Source: Nocardioides sp. GY 10127 (GTDB taxonomy: Bacteria > Actinomycetota > Actinomycetes > Propionibacteriales > Nocardioidaceae). Taken from it: a DNA stretch of 64,000 nucleotides. Below are positions 43,407-53,619 of the stretch, piece by piece. Below the pieces are notes generated by a model. It was not told the DNA's origin, did no database searches, and saw only the letters and a program-made list of their open reading frames with translations. The position numbers and the translations under genes were made by a program. Positions within the stretch are counted from its first letter, which is position 1, and the number at the start of each line of letters is the position of its first letter. The stretch lies in the NCBI RefSeq assembly GCF_004919085.1, contig NZ_STGL01000003.1, forward strand, positions 620,001-684,000, in the 5' to 3' direction.

Positions 43407-44111
43407 TCACCGGACCTCGCGCCCGGGCAGCTGGTGGCTCATCCAGAGGTATGAGCCCAGCTGCTCCCAGGTCTGGAGAGCCGGCCCCCAGCGCTCCTTG
43501 TTGATCTTCTTCATCACCGCGTTGAGCTGGTTCTTCACCGACTGCTCCGAGGTCCCCAGGTTCTGCGCAGCCGCGGCGGTGATGTTGGCCGGCGTGGGCT
43601 CGCGGGTGACCAGGTGGCGGTAGGTGGTCTCGACGACCAGCCGCTGCTTGTCCGTGAGCTCGGCCGCGACGACGGCGTAGCGCGTGCCGACCCGGGGCAG
43701 GTCCGACTCGTCGACCTGGTCCCACCGCTGCTCGGCCCCCACCGCCGCGTCCGGCCCGATGACGACGGCGATGGACAGGAAGTCGTCGAGCTCGGGGAAG
43801 GTCAGGACGCTGGTGCCGCGCTGGAGCGCGACAGCCGCCCGGCGCGGGTAGAGCTGCTGGCTCATGCTCGAGTAGCGCACGTTCATGCGCGGGCTGGGCC
43901 CCACCTGCACGACCCAGCCGAGCTCGTACGGCAGGAACCGGCAGAGCTTCTGCGGTATCCACGAGCTCGGCAGGTGCAGGGCGTAGCCCGGTGTCCGCCC
44001 CGCCGACAGCCTTCCGTGCTCCGGCAGGGCCACCCACGGGCCGGGCTTGTACGTCCCCACCCTCACCTGCACGCGTCCCTGGAAGATCACAGCCGCCAGC
44101 CCGCTCACCAT
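43407..44111 (-). CDS. Putative FHA-like + HTH DNA-binding protein
   Basis: 234 aa from ATG at 44111, overlapping the upstream stop by 1 bp (TGATG). Residues about 8-120 are beta-rich (VQVRVGTYKPGPWVALPEHG...LHLPSSWIPQKLCRFLPY...VQVGPSPRMNVRYSS) and look like an FHA-type sandwich without a fully canonical phosphothreonine site. Residues about 160-225 are a helix-turn-helix of sigma-region-4/LuxR type: LTDKQRLVVETTYRHLVTR, then LGTSEQSVKNQLNAVMKKIN as recognition helix. It is the last gene of the DruH/DruE-like operon and may act as its regulator or as a phospho-responsive adaptor. Not a family I can name. Confidence 0.6.
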   Translation of the reverse strand: MVSGLAAVIFQGRVQVRVGTYKPGPWVALPEHGRLSAGRTPGYALHLPSSWIPQKLCRFLPYELGWVVQVGPSPRMNVRYSSMSQQLYPRRAAVALQRGTSVLTFPELDDFLSIAVVIGPDAAVGAEQRWDQVDESDLPRVGTRYAVVAAELTDKQRLVVETTYRHLVTREPTPANITAAAAQNLGTSEQSVKNQLNAVMKKINKERWGPALQTWEQLGSYLWMSHQLPGREVR

Positions 44112-45127
44112 CACTCGAAGTCGTTCGGGACCGTCATCGGCAGGCCTCCGGTCGACGACACCGCGAACCGCATCCGCTGCTGCACGTCCAGCATCCACCC
44201 CTGGACCTCGCCCCAGCTCGACTCGTCCTGGATCTTCGGCCCCTCGAGACGGACCTCCATCCGGGCGCCGGTCTTGCCCGGCACGTGATCGAACAGGAGC
44301 GTTCCGGGTCCGAATGCCTCCTGAAGCGCAGGCTGGCGTCGCTCGAGCTCTGACAGCCGATGGCTGTTGACCCTGGCGTCCGTGTGCTGGAAGTAGAGCT
44401 CGCTGCGACACCCGAAGGTCGCGTACGAGATGCCCCAGCTCATCGACGTGGTGCCGGCGGGCATGCTCCACCAGTTCTGCGCGGGGGCGGTGGCACTCGT
44501 CCACTGCTTCGCCTTGAGTCGCGCCTCGAGCTGCTCCCAGAACCGCTTGTAGAGCGCCTGCACGGAGCTGGGCGAGGTCACTCCGGCCGCAGCGCTGGCG
44601 GCCTCCATCTTCGCGATCTTCTCCCAGTCGTTCGGCTTCACGACGAGCTCCATGCGGGGCGCCACCAACCGGTCGTCGCCACGTTCCATCCTCACCACGG
44701 ACACCGCGATGCCGAAGAACCTGACATCAGGCACGGTGATGTCGTTCAACCATTCCAGAGCGGCCCGGTGCTGCTCCCGGAACCGCTCGGCTATCCACAC
44801 GACGACCTTGGGGTCAGTGCCCCCGGCGTACGTCATGACCTGGCCCAGGTGCTGGTGGTCCGTGTCTCCGTACTGGTTCTCGACGATCACCTTGTCCTCC
44901 GAGCCTGCGACCTGCCCGATCAGGTCCAGGCTGAAGGGCCCCACGGAGTGCTCCTTGGCCGTCAGCTCGACCTCGATCCCAAGTGCCTCTGACAGGAGAT
45001 CGGCATGGTCGAGCAGCCACGGGGTGAAGCCGCCAGGCTCCGTGGGCCAGGTCTCCTTGATGGAGACGGGCACGAGCCTGGAGATCGTGACGGCTGGCAC
45101 GTGCCCCGCAGTCCCGTCGTTCGTCAT
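44111..45127 (-). CDS. DUF4268-like / PD-(D/E)XK nuclease-like protein
   Basis: 338 aa from ATG at 45127; GTG at 45133 would give a GTGA overlap with the helicase gene and is equally possible. The N-terminal part (about 10-160) has a restriction-nuclease-like core: SLDLIGQVAGSEDKVIVENQYGDTDHQHLGQVMTYAG, with Asp on one strand and a Glu-x-Gln in place of the usual ExK. It continues WIAERFREQHRAALEWLND and FFGIAVSVVRM. The C-terminal half (WEQLEARLKAKQ to GARMEVRLEGPK) matches the DUF4268 pattern. Third gene of the DruH/DruE-like operon, so it may provide DNA cleavage alongside the helicase. The Gln in the catalytic motif leaves activity open. Confidence 0.68.
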   Translation of the reverse strand: MTNDGTAGHVPAVTISRLVPVSIKETWPTEPGGFTPWLLDHADLLSEALGIEVELTAKEHSVGPFSLDLIGQVAGSEDKVIVENQYGDTDHQHLGQVMTYAGGTDPKVVVWIAERFREQHRAALEWLNDITVPDVRFFGIAVSVVRMERGDDRLVAPRMELVVKPNDWEKIAKMEAASAAAGVTSPSSVQALYKRFWEQLEARLKAKQWTSATAPAQNWWSMPAGTTSMSWGISYATFGCRSELYFQHTDARVNSHRLSELERRQPALQEAFGPGTLLFDHVPGKTGARMEVRLEGPKIQDESSWGEVQGWMLDVQQRMRFAVSSTGGLPMTVPNDFE

Positions 45128-45129
45128 GC

Positions 45130-48100
45130 TCACGAACCGACCAGTCCGCTGTAGATCGACTCGGGCAGCAACGACGCCGTCCGTAGGTCGAGCAGCCGGA
45201 CCTTGGTGCCGCTCCCGGCGATCCCGTCCCTGACTGCTCGGACCCTGGGTGTCAGCCCGGGCTCGTCCGTCCGCCACAACGGGTGGACAAGGAGCACCGC
45301 ACGCCTGCCTGACTCCAGGTGCACGAGCCCGTCCGTGTCCTCGATGCGAAGCTCGGCGAACGCTTCGCCAAAGGCGCGACCGAAGGACCGGGCGACCGAC
45401 GAGGCGCCCGAGAGCCACCTGGACTCCGTCAACGGTCGACCCAGCGCGAGCTCAGCCACGTCCAGGGCCAGCCTCCAGTCGAGGAGCGGGTGGATGTGCC
45501 GGTTGTCGTAGGACCGCAGGCAGTCCGGGCAGGACGAGTCGCAGGCGGACGAGTGGCGCGGGGACGCCCAGCTGGCGCCCAGCTCGTCGAGCAGCGAGGT
45601 GACGACCCGCAGCAACCGGTCGGGCCGGCCCAGCTCTGAGGCGTAGCCGGCCCCGTTCTCCAGGGTGTCCGCGAGGAAGATGCCCGAGGTGACGAGGTCG
45701 CCCACCCTGCGGTGCTGCAGACCCACGGTGATCTCGTTCGAGTCGATGTCCAGCTCGGCCTGAGCACCCCGTCTGAGTGCCTCGGCGAAGGACGTCATGG
45801 CTGCCTGCCCGCTGACGCACTCGCGAAGGACCGCGACCGACCCGCCCTCGAGGTCGAGACCGTTGGGCAGGACCATGAGAGCATCCGTGACCCGGACCTC
45901 GCCGATGGCCGACTCGAAGCCTGAGCTCGGGTCGTCGCTGGCGACGTAGCTGCCGTCCTTCTCCTTGGCCCAACGGAACAGCCGACCAGCGTTGTCGTTG
46001 ACGGTGAGCAGCTTGCCCTGGTCCATGACCCAGGTGTCCATGTTCCCGACGCGGTCCGGCACCGCCGGCGCCTCGACCCAGCCCAGCACGGGGCGGGATG
46101 CTGAGGTCGACACGTCGTCATCGCCCAGCCGGTCGTCCCGATCCCCTGTGCGGAAGCCCGCAGGCTGGTACATCGTGACGGTGGAGACGAGGTGCTTGCA
46201 GACCGGACACGACGTGACCGGTTCCTCCCCCTCGGAGGAGCGCGCGAAGGTGCAGCGCTCGCACCTGGTCAGCGAGACTCGGGCGCCGAGGGGGTTGGCC
46301 CGCTGCCCGAACCTGGCGAAGGTGGCCAGACCGTCGGCGGTGTAGACCCAGCCGTCGCTCACGACCTTCGAGCCCGGCGAGAACAGGGAGACCGCCATGG
46401 ACAGCGGCCTCTGCGAGACCTCCACGGCCCTTTGCCCTCCGCCCGGGGTGTACCAGAGCTCCCTGACCCGGGTGGGGAACCCGAACATGGGGAGGATGCC
46501 AGCGTTCGCCAGTCGTTCCGAGAGCTCCCGGTGGGTGAGGAGCGGGTCCTCGCACGCCTGGTCGATGGCAGCGACCAGCCCCGACCGCATCCAGTCGACC
46601 AGGGCCTTCCGCACGTGGGTCTCCACACCGGTGTGGACGGCGAGCCGCTCGACCACGCGCGAGACCTCGCCAGATCTGCTGAGGAACAGGCCGACCTGGT
46701 CCCTGACCTGGTGCCACTGCTCCGCGTAGCCGAAGGATCCGTGCACGGAGCCACTTCCTCGCGGCTTGTCCGCCAGCAGGGCGAACGCCTGCCTGAGGAC
46801 CTCCGCCGTGGCCACGCGGCGCAGGATCGCCTCGCGTTGCATGTCCAGGAACGGTTGGGGCGGGACCTCGCCGGTGATCCGCATGCTCTGCCCGAAGTAG
46901 TAGTCGTCGTGCGAGCGGTCCCTGCACAGCGTCGCCGCGTAGGAGAACGGCTGTCCCTGTCGGCCTGCGCGACCGACACGCTGCTGGTAGTTGAACCGCT
47001 GCGGCGGCATGTTGGCCATCACCGTGCTGCTGAGCGAGCCGATGTCGACACCCACCTCCATCGTGGTGGTCACGCTCAGCACGTCGATGGGAGTAGTTCG
47101 AGCGTTCTCCCGTGGGGGCGGCAGCAGAGCCCGCCGGAACCGACGCTGCCGGTCACGCGCCTTCTTGGGTGGGCTCGTCTGACCGGTCAGCTCTGCCACG
47201 TTCATGCGAGCCGGCCGGAGCTTCGAGAGGCTCACGTAGTAGTCGCCCTCGGCCAACGGCTCCACCGCGGAGGGGTGCAGCGTCCCGCGGCACTTCTCGC
47301 GCACGCACGTACCTGCCGACCCGTGGAGGTGCCTGGTCGAGCAGACGTCGCACACCCAGACCGTGTCGCCGTGCGCCCGCACCCCGATCGCGAGACCCGG
47401 CCGGTCGAGGGGGAGCGACTGAGCCTCGAGGAGAGGGCTCACCCATGCAGTCAGCAGGTCCTCGACGCGCTCCGCGGTGAGCGCTCCCCCGGCAGCGACG
47501 CGAGCCACGTAGTCCTTGACGCGCCGCGGCCGAGCCTTGCTGTCCGCGCTGTGACCGGGTGACCACCGGTTGCTGAGGCCGTACAGGCGGAGCACCGAGC
47601 ACACCACCTCGTTCTCGACGGGCTCGAGATCCGCGGTCCCGGTGAGGGCGAGGTGACCGACCAGGCTCATCTCGAGGTCTCGGCCCCGCCCACCGAGGAA
47701 CGCGTCGCCCAGGGCCATGATCAGCAGCCGCCGCTGACGCTCCGCCTGCGACTTTCGAGTCATGTCGTCAGCCGGCAAGGGGTCCCACTCCCCGGGGACC
47801 GGAGGGTCGTAGAGCACGTGCCAGGGGGTCTCGTCGTCGTGCAGGTACTGAGCCGAGGCCCTCTGCCCACCCGGCGGCACCCCCAGCCTCACGAGCTCTC
47901 CCACCAGGGACTCGACCAGGTTGGGCCACGAGGTCACAGCGTTGTCGGCTCGCAGCTCCTCGAACTGCTTGACCATCAGCTCGTCCTCGGCAGTGCCCAC
48001 ACCGAGCGCGATGCGCTGGTAGGCGACCGCCTCCTGCTGGTGCACCACGCCCAGCTGGCCCCAGATCGCCATGTCCGCAGGGTCGAGGCGCCCCGGCACA

Positions 48101-50346
48101 CCCCCCGACCGGAGCAGCCTGACAACCTCGTCGTCCTTCGCCAGCTCACGACGCAGGAGCTGCCGCACCAGGTCGGCGAAGCCGTTCTCGCCGAGGCCCA
48201 TGGCGGTCTTCGCCGCGTCGTCCCTGCTGTCCGTGAAGACGATGGTGCGCTCGGTCTCGTCGGTGGCGGACACCGCCCGCACCATGCGGGACACCAACAG
48301 CTGCACTGCTTGGTGCAGGCCTTGCGTGTGAGCACGTACGGGCGACCTCACGGCCCCGTGGGCGATCTTGTCCTGCCTGTCGGCGTGGTGGCACGAGGGG
48401 CACCTGCTGGGCAGCGCCGGTGCGTGCCAGCCGTCCGGCCCGCCCTGGGCCCGCAGGGTCACTCCCGTGGCTTCTCCCCGTGAGGCGGGAGCGAGGTAGC
48501 CCAGCCGCGGGTGCAGCTCGACCGGGGCGAAGGCGAAGGCGACCTTGCTCCCCCCGGGGCCGGGGTGCTCCCACCGCTCGGTCGAGTCGACCCCGGGCGC
48601 GTACCAGGCGTAGGCGCTGCGTGGTCGTCGAAAGACCGGCAGCTCGAGCTCAGCCTCCGGTTCCGCCGGCGTGGTGGCGAGGTACTCCCCGCCGTCCTGC
48701 GAGCTGACGACCCACCCTCCTAGCCCGACCTCGCCACAGTGGTCGCAGTACAGGAGGTCGAGGACGCGCGCACCGCAGGGGACGCCGTCCAGGTCGGCGG
48801 AGCAGAGCTGGCGAGGAGTCGTGTACAGCCGGCCGATCCTCCGGGACCCGTCGTTCTCCGGGACACCGGGGCAGGACGGGTCGCTGCACGCCCAGATCCC
48901 TCGCATGGAGCGGAGCAGGAGGTGTGCCCTGAACGGCACCTGGCCGTCCGATCCACGCCCCAGCAGCTCGAGAAGGTCGTCGAGAAGTGACTCGTCCGCC
49001 CCGGGGCCGAGGAGCCGACGTGCGACCAGGCTCAGCGGTGTGGCGCGCAGCGGACCGGAGTCGTCGTCCCCGCGGCACGAGGCGGCGACCGCTCGGTCGA
49101 GCCCAGCCACCTGACCTGACTGGAGAGCGCCGCGAACGTCCTGCGGCTGCACCGGGATCGACGCGTCGGGCACGAGGGGCTGTCCAGAGATGGGCCGGAA
49201 GGTCTCGGCGGGTGCCCCGAAGAAGCCCTCCAGGTAGTCGCCCCTGTCCTCGTCGAGCGACGCGGAGGTGGCCACGATGCTCAGCTGGGGGTCATCGGGC
49301 TCCAGGCCGAGCCGGTCGCACAGGTTGCGAACGATCATCGCGACCTCAGCCCCCTGCGTCCCCCGGTACAGGTGGAGCTCGTCCACCACGAGCGTGAGCA
49401 CCCGCGAGCGGTCCTCGGCGAGCCAGTCACGGGTGCGCTGGAAGATGGGCTGCTCCCGCTCGCGCATCAGCATCACGTTGAGCATCGAGTAGTTGGTGAC
49501 GAGGACGTCAGGCGGCGACGCGATCATGTCCCAGCGCGTCAGCATCTCACCGGCGCGGGGGTCGCTCAGCTGGGCGTCGAGCTCCTCGTCCGTGCTCCCG
49601 ACCTCGTCGCGCTCCGCCACCATCTCCCGGAGCTGCTCGGCTGCTTCCTTGACCTTGGCGTTGGCCCCTCCACGGACCGGCACCTCGCCCGTGCCGATCG
49701 TGGCCCCCGTGTACCGCCCGAACCACAGGTCGGGCCCCCCGAGCGACGTCATTCGCCGGAGGGACCTCCGCAGCCGGCTCATCTGGTCCTCGACGAGCGC
49801 GTTCATCGGGTACAGCACGATGGCCCGGACCGCGGCAGGACGGCCTGGCGGCCTGCTCGGCGCCCAGGACCCGGCGTCCCACCACGGGTTCGCACGACCG
49901 TCCTGCTTCCAGGACCTGGACTCGATGAGCAGCCGCGCGAGCACTGGCAGCAGGAAGCTCTCCGTCTTGCCCGAGCCGGTCCCCGAGGTCACCACGGGGT
50001 GGCGCTTTCCCTTCCAGCCTCGCAGGGAGGTCACCAACGAGTCAGCCTGGTGCTGCCGCAAGGACATCTCCCGCGCAGGCAGGCCGAACAGTCCTCGGGT
50101 GAGCAGATCCATCTCGCTCTCGGAGAGGCCCACCAGCTGCGCGGCCTCCAGGGCCGGGACCGTGCCGGGATACGGGAGCACCGGCTCGAGGAGAGGCTCC
50201 TGGAACAGCACCCCCGGTTGCTCCAGGAGCCGACGTCGCTCGTCGGCTATGTTCCGGTCCCGGAGCCAGAAGGCTGTGTCGACGTAGCTGAGGACTGCGG
50301 TCTGGACCTCGTCGAGGACCTGGCGGGGCGGGGGGACGTGGGTCAT
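45130..50346 (-). CDS. DEAD/DEAH helicase with C-terminal DUF1998, DruE-like
   Basis: 1738 aa from ATG at 50346. Walker [10 protein letters not shown] (120-128), [38 protein letters not shown] (321-329), ATSASL, then a second RecA domain with [32 protein letters not shown] and [13 protein letters not shown]. Several Cys pairs between and after the helicase domains ([22 protein letters not shown]) suggest zinc ribbons. The C-terminus is DUF1998: [19 protein letters not shown], then [23 protein letters not shown]. This size and domain order is that of DruE, the conserved helicase of Druantia phage-defence systems; MrfA-like repair helicases are smaller. It follows the DruH-like gene by 25 bp. 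Confidence 0.8.
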   Translation of the reverse strand: MTHVPPPRQVLDEVQTAVLSYVDTAFWLRDRNIADERRRLLEQPGVLFQEPLLEPVLPYPGTVPALEAAQLVGLSESEMDLLTRGLFGLPAREMSLRQHQADSLVTSLRGWKGKRHPVVTSGTGSGKTESFLLPVLARLLIESRSWKQDGRANPWWDAGSWAPSRPPGRPAAVRAIVLYPMNALVEDQMSRLRRSLRRMTSLGGPDLWFGRYTGATIGTGEVPVRGGANAKVKEAAEQLREMVAERDEVGSTDEELDAQLSDPRAGEMLTRWDMIASPPDVLVTNYSMLNVMLMREREQPIFQRTRDWLAEDRSRVLTLVVDELHLYRGTQGAEVAMIVRNLCDRLGLEPDDPQLSIVATSASLDEDRGDYLEGFFGAPAETFRPISGQPLVPDASIPVQPQDVRGALQSGQVAGLDRAVAASCRGDDDSGPLRATPLSLVARRLLGPGADESLLDDLLELLGRGSDGQVPFRAHLLLRSMRGIWACSDPSCPGVPENDGSRRIGRLYTTPRQLCSADLDGVPCGARVLDLLYCDHCGEVGLGGWVVSSQDGGEYLATTPAEPEAELELPVFRRPRSAYAWYAPGVDSTERWEHPGPGGSKVAFAFAPVELHPRLGYLAPASRGEATGVTLRAQGGPDGWHAPALPSRCPSCHHADRQDKIAHGAVRSPVRAHTQGLHQAVQLLVSRMVRAVSATDETERTIVFTDSRDDAAKTAMGLGENGFADLVRQLLRRELAKDDEVVRLLRSGGVPGRLDPADMAIWGQLGVVHQQEAVAYQRIALGVGTAEDELMVKQFEELRADNAVTSWPNLVESLVGELVRLGVPPGGQRASAQYLHDDETPWHVLYDPPVPGEWDPLPADDMTRKSQAERQRRLLIMALGDAFLGGRGRDLEMSLVGHLALTGTADLEPVENEVVCSVLRLYGLSNRWSPGHSADSKARPRRVKDYVARVAAGGALTAERVEDLLTAWVSPLLEAQSLPLDRPGLAIGVRAHGDTVWVCDVCSTRHLHGSAGTCVREKCRGTLHPSAVEPLAEGDYYVSLSKLRPARMNVAELTGQTSPPKKARDRQRRFRRALLPPPRENARTTPIDVLSVTTTMEVGVDIGSLSSTVMANMPPQRFNYQQRVGRAGRQGQPFSYAATLCRDRSHDDYYFGQSMRITGEVPPQPFLDMQREAILRRVATAEVLRQAFALLADKPRGSGSVHGSFGYAEQWHQVRDQVGLFLSRSGEVSRVVERLAVHTGVETHVRKALVDWMRSGLVAAIDQACEDPLLTHRELSERLANAGILPMFGFPTRVRELWYTPGGGQRAVEVSQRPLSMAVSLFSPGSKVVSDGWVYTADGLATFARFGQRANPLGARVSLTRCERCTFARSSEGEEPVTSCPVCKHLVSTVTMYQPAGFRTGDRDDRLGDDDVSTSASRPVLGWVEAPAVPDRVGNMDTWVMDQGKLLTVNDNAGRLFRWAKEKDGSYVASDDPSSGFESAIGEVRVTDALMVLPNGLDLEGGSVAVLRECVSGQAAMTSFAEALRRGAQAELDIDSNEITVGLQHRRVGDLVTSGIFLADTLENGAGYASELGRPDRLLRVVTSLLDELGASWASPRHSSACDSSCPDCLRSYDNRHIHPLLDWRLALDVAELALGRPLTESRWLSGASSVARSFGRAFGEAFAELRIEDTDGLVHLESGRRAVLLVHPLWRTDEPGLTPRVRAVRDGIAGSGTKVRLLDLRTASLLPESIYSGLVGS

Positions 50347-50371
50347 TCGGTGATGCCTCTCGAGGGGTGCG

Positions 50372-53300
50372 TCAGTGCGTGAGGAGGTGCTGGAGGGCAC
50401 GGGCAAGCTCATCCGGCACGTCCTCGTAGTGGAGCAGCCGAGCCTTGCGCTCGGCGACGGGTGGGAGACCGGACGCGGCGACCACCACGCGGCCGTACAG
50501 GCCCGGGAGGTCCGCGCCGAGCGGCACGGTGAGTCGTCGGGCCTCGGGGTGCCACGCGACGAGCGAACGTCCCACGAGATGTGCAGCCAGGTGCTTGCTC
50601 AGCTGCACCGTCGAGCGGGCCCAGGTGCCTGCCTCCACGTCGGACGGCGCCCTGAACAGGTCCGTGGTCGCGAACTTGCGCACCCGGTAGGCACCGGCGT
50701 CGTGCGCCCCGTCGGCCTGCCGCCAGGTGTTGTCGCTGACGGCGAACTGCGTGACCTGGCCCACCGGAAGGTTGGTCGTCCTCGGCAACGACCTGAGGAC
50801 CTCGCTGAGCGGCGGCAGCACCTGGACGAGGTCGCGCCAGGCGGTGTCGACGACGCTCACCCCTTGCTCGACCACCGTGGGGGTGCGGAGCTGCTCCGCG
50901 CCCAGGTCCACGAAGTAGCCCGTGACCCCCTCGGTGGACGGGCACTCGTCGAACTGGGCCCCCCGGCGGCTCAGCTCCTCCCCGACCAGCGTGTACAACG
51001 CCGTTGGCCAGAACCCGCCGAAGAGGGTCCCGTGCTCGGTCCCGACGAGGCTGGTGGGGGCGACCTCCCACGCGACGGGCTCCAACGTCCGCGCATCACG
51101 CCGGACGTCCAGGTGCCCCAGCACCTCCAGCGTGCGCGCCACCTGGTCGACGAAGAGCCCCGAGGGCTCGACCTGGAACAGGATGCGCTCCAGCTGGGCC
51201 CACGAGCCTCGCCCTGTGTGGAGGAGCGCGTCGAACGCGGTCGTCAGGTCGTTGTCCGAGTCGCGTCGCGGAGGCAGCTCCGTCACGTCGTGTCGGGTGC
51301 CGGCGGGACCGGCGGTCACCTCCAGCTTGACTGCCTGCCTGTGGCCAGTGGGGTACAGCCGTCGCATCCCGCACCCGAGGCACTCTCCCCAGGTGCGGCT
51401 CTGGACGGGCCGGCCGTTCCGGTAGTCCGGGGTCTCGACGTGGACTCGGTGCCTGCCCGTGTAGAGGCACGAGCTCGGGTCGACCGTGGTCAGCCGGACC
51501 TCGACCTCCGGCCGGTGGCTCCGGGGGCCCTCGCCCGCGCGCCACCACGGTGCCGCGGGAGGAAGGTCCTGCAACCCGTCAGGAGCCGACCTGCGCTCGC
51601 CGTCGACCACGTGCCCGGAGACCCTGGCGCCGCGCGGCCCCTCGACTCCCAGGACCCCTGCTCCACCCGCCGTGTAGGACACCCCCGCAGCGCGGGACCA
51701 CTGCCGGCGGTCCGGGGTGTCCGAGGAACGTAGGCGCACCGTCGACGCCGTCAGCGGGTCCTTCTTCCCACGCGCCAGGAGCTCGACCCGGTAGTCACCG
51801 TCGGCGAGGTCGAGGTCGGCCATGGACCTGACGAGCAGGGCGCCGTCGCTCACCCACTCCTCGAGCACGGTCTCCGGGTCCTGGACGTCCCCGTCCTCGA
51901 AACGGCCGAGGTCGATGACCCGGACCACGAAGCCGTTGGCGCTGTCGCTGATGGCCCGGATCTCCGGGGGACCCCACACGTGCCACTTGCTCCGCAGCTG
52001 CCCAGGTAGGGCGAAGCCCCCGGCCAGCTTCAGCGAGCTGGAGGTGAGCGGGACCAAGGGCTGGAGGTCGTCCACCCTGTCCTGGTGGACCAGGTCACCC
52101 ACAGGCGTCATCACCTGGACGCCCTCCACACGGGACCAGTCGTCAGGCTGTCCCGGCAGGGGGTCCGAGACCACCCACCCTGGACGAGCGACCTGGACCA
52201 GCACCTCAAGGAGGCGCGGCCGGACGCTGTCGTGGACCAGCAGCTGGACGTCCTCGCCCAGCATCACCTGCGGGGCCTCCACCCACTGACGGGTCAGGGC
52301 GTCCTCACGGAAGAGGACCAGGCGCTTGGGCTTCCTCTCCGCGCTGGCCCCGGTCAGCGAGTCCTCGAGCCGCAGGAGCCCCCTGAGCGCGTCCGCCGGG
52401 CTCACGGACGACCCTCTGCCGATGCTGAGGCTGCCGGGCAGGTCAGGCACGAGGTCGACGGCCACGGGGGGCTCCGCCGTGACGATCTTCGCCTCCCGAG
52501 GCTCGTCCGCCCGGGGGAACCTCACCTGGATACCGAGACCGAGCCTCTTGCGCGGGAACGTGTCGATCTTGAGCGTGAGCTGGATGCCAGCCGCAGCCGG
52601 CCTGGAGCCAGGCCCGCCACCGACATGGCCGACGTGCTGCCTCCCGCGCCCGTCCCACGTGCTGAGCGCGACCGAGGTCGACTGGGCGATCCGCTCCCGC
52701 GCGTCCTTCTTCTGCCAGAGCTGGAAGAGCCCGCCCGAGACTGGGCAGGGCACCTGGTGCATCCAGGTGTCGATCAGCCCGGTCAGCTCCGAGGGCGGCA
52801 GCTCTGCTCCCGGCGCCAGGCCGAACTGCGTGAAGAAGTCCTTGAGGTTCTCCCGGTCCGCGCTGCGGACCAGCGCCTGCGAGACCGTCAGCCCGACGAA
52901 CCGATGGCTCAGTGCGAACGCCGTGGGCATGCCACGGGCACCGTCCTGGTCGACGAGCCACCGGTTGAGGTGTCCCCACCAGAGCTCCGCGACCCGGCGG
53001 TACGCCTGGTCCACCGACTTGTCCCCGGGCCTGCCCAGGACGGTCTGGAGCCGTCCGAGGAAGTTGCTGCTCGACATCCCGTCGGCCGCCGCCATCTGTT
53101 CCGCCGCCTCGCAGAAGACAGCCAGGACGCCGAGGAACGGGGGGACGGTCCGCCGTCCGGAGCCGACCCAGCGCGCGAGCTGCCGCTCGTGCGCGTGGAA
53201 GACCGCGCTCGGGCCCCCTACGCCGAGGGTGGACCGGACGGAGTCCGCGAGCCGGGCCCGCACGTCCTCGACGGGAACGTCCATGACGAGGCCCAGCTGC

Positions 53301-53428
53301 TCGACAGCCTCGTCCTCGAGGTCGAGGTAGACGGGCTGCGGGTCGTCGACCTCGGGGAACAGGACCTCGGCGATGGCCTCGTTCCAGGACAGGTACTCGC
53401 TCCAGGCGTCAGTGATGACCTTGCTCAC
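50372..53428 (-). CDS. Large protein of unknown fold, DruH-like partner of the helicase
   Basis: About 1018 aa from GTG at 53428. No catalytic motif is recognisable. The N-terminal 200 residues are helical ([34 protein letters not shown]), with WHTH-like sequence around [18 protein letters not shown]; the middle (about 270-640) is beta-rich; [17 protein letters not shown] could bind zinc; the rest contains a winged-helix-like part ([33 protein letters not shown]). Druantia type III consists of DruH, a protein of about 1000 aa without known domains, next to DruE. Size, order and pairing with the DruE-like helicase fit, but I cannot show homology by eye. First gene of its operon. Confidence 0.6.
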   Translation of the reverse strand: MSKVITDAWSEYLSWNEAIAEVLFPEVDDPQPVYLDLEDEAVEQLGLVMDVPVEDVRARLADSVRSTLGVGGPSAVFHAHERQLARWVGSGRRTVPPFLGVLAVFCEAAEQMAAADGMSSSNFLGRLQTVLGRPGDKSVDQAYRRVAELWWGHLNRWLVDQDGARGMPTAFALSHRFVGLTVSQALVRSADRENLKDFFTQFGLAPGAELPPSELTGLIDTWMHQVPCPVSGGLFQLWQKKDARERIAQSTSVALSTWDGRGRQHVGHVGGGPGSRPAAAGIQLTLKIDTFPRKRLGLGIQVRFPRADEPREAKIVTAEPPVAVDLVPDLPGSLSIGRGSSVSPADALRGLLRLEDSLTGASAERKPKRLVLFREDALTRQWVEAPQVMLGEDVQLLVHDSVRPRLLEVLVQVARPGWVVSDPLPGQPDDWSRVEGVQVMTPVGDLVHQDRVDDLQPLVPLTSSSLKLAGGFALPGQLRSKWHVWGPPEIRAISDSANGFVVRVIDLGRFEDGDVQDPETVLEEWVSDGALLVRSMADLDLADGDYRVELLARGKKDPLTASTVRLRSSDTPDRRQWSRAAGVSYTAGGAGVLGVEGPRGARVSGHVVDGERRSAPDGLQDLPPAAPWWRAGEGPRSHRPEVEVRLTTVDPSSCLYTGRHRVHVETPDYRNGRPVQSRTWGECLGCGMRRLYPTGHRQAVKLEVTAGPAGTRHDVTELPPRRDSDNDLTTAFDALLHTGRGSWAQLERILFQVEPSGLFVDQVARTLEVLGHLDVRRDARTLEPVAWEVAPTSLVGTEHGTLFGGFWPTALYTLVGEELSRRGAQFDECPSTEGVTGYFVDLGAEQLRTPTVVEQGVSVVDTAWRDLVQVLPPLSEVLRSLPRTTNLPVGQVTQFAVSDNTWRQADGAHDAGAYRVRKFATTDLFRAPSDVEAGTWARSTVQLSKHLAAHLVGRSLVAWHPEARRLTVPLGADLPGLYGRVVVAASGLPPVAERKARLLHYEDVPDELARALQHLLTH

Positions 53429-53619
53429 GATCCTGGACTGTAGGTCGGCCCACTGACAGGGGCGCCTGGACCCGACATTTACCCGCCCGACTGGTCCAGA
53501 TGTCTTCCTGGCCGGATGAGGACGCGGTGTCAGGAATCTCGCAGCAGCCACGTTCCGGACCGTCCCACCTGCCAGGAGGGCTACAGTCGCGCGGCCAGCG
53601 CACAGATCATGGAGCACCC
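53429..53619. promoter_or_regulatory. Divergent promoter region between DruH-like operon and giant helicase
   Basis: 191 bp between the GTG of the DruH-like gene and the TTG of the giant helicase gene, which has GGAG (53611-53614) just upstream. Both transcripts must start here, making joint regulation of the two large helicase modules likely. No clear hexamers seen. Confidence 0.45.

Noticed and set aside
39372..43454. 1360-aa open frame on the plus strand
   Set aside because: Antisense to the helical protein, DraG-phosphatase and ARPP-1 genes; composition is typical of shadow frames.
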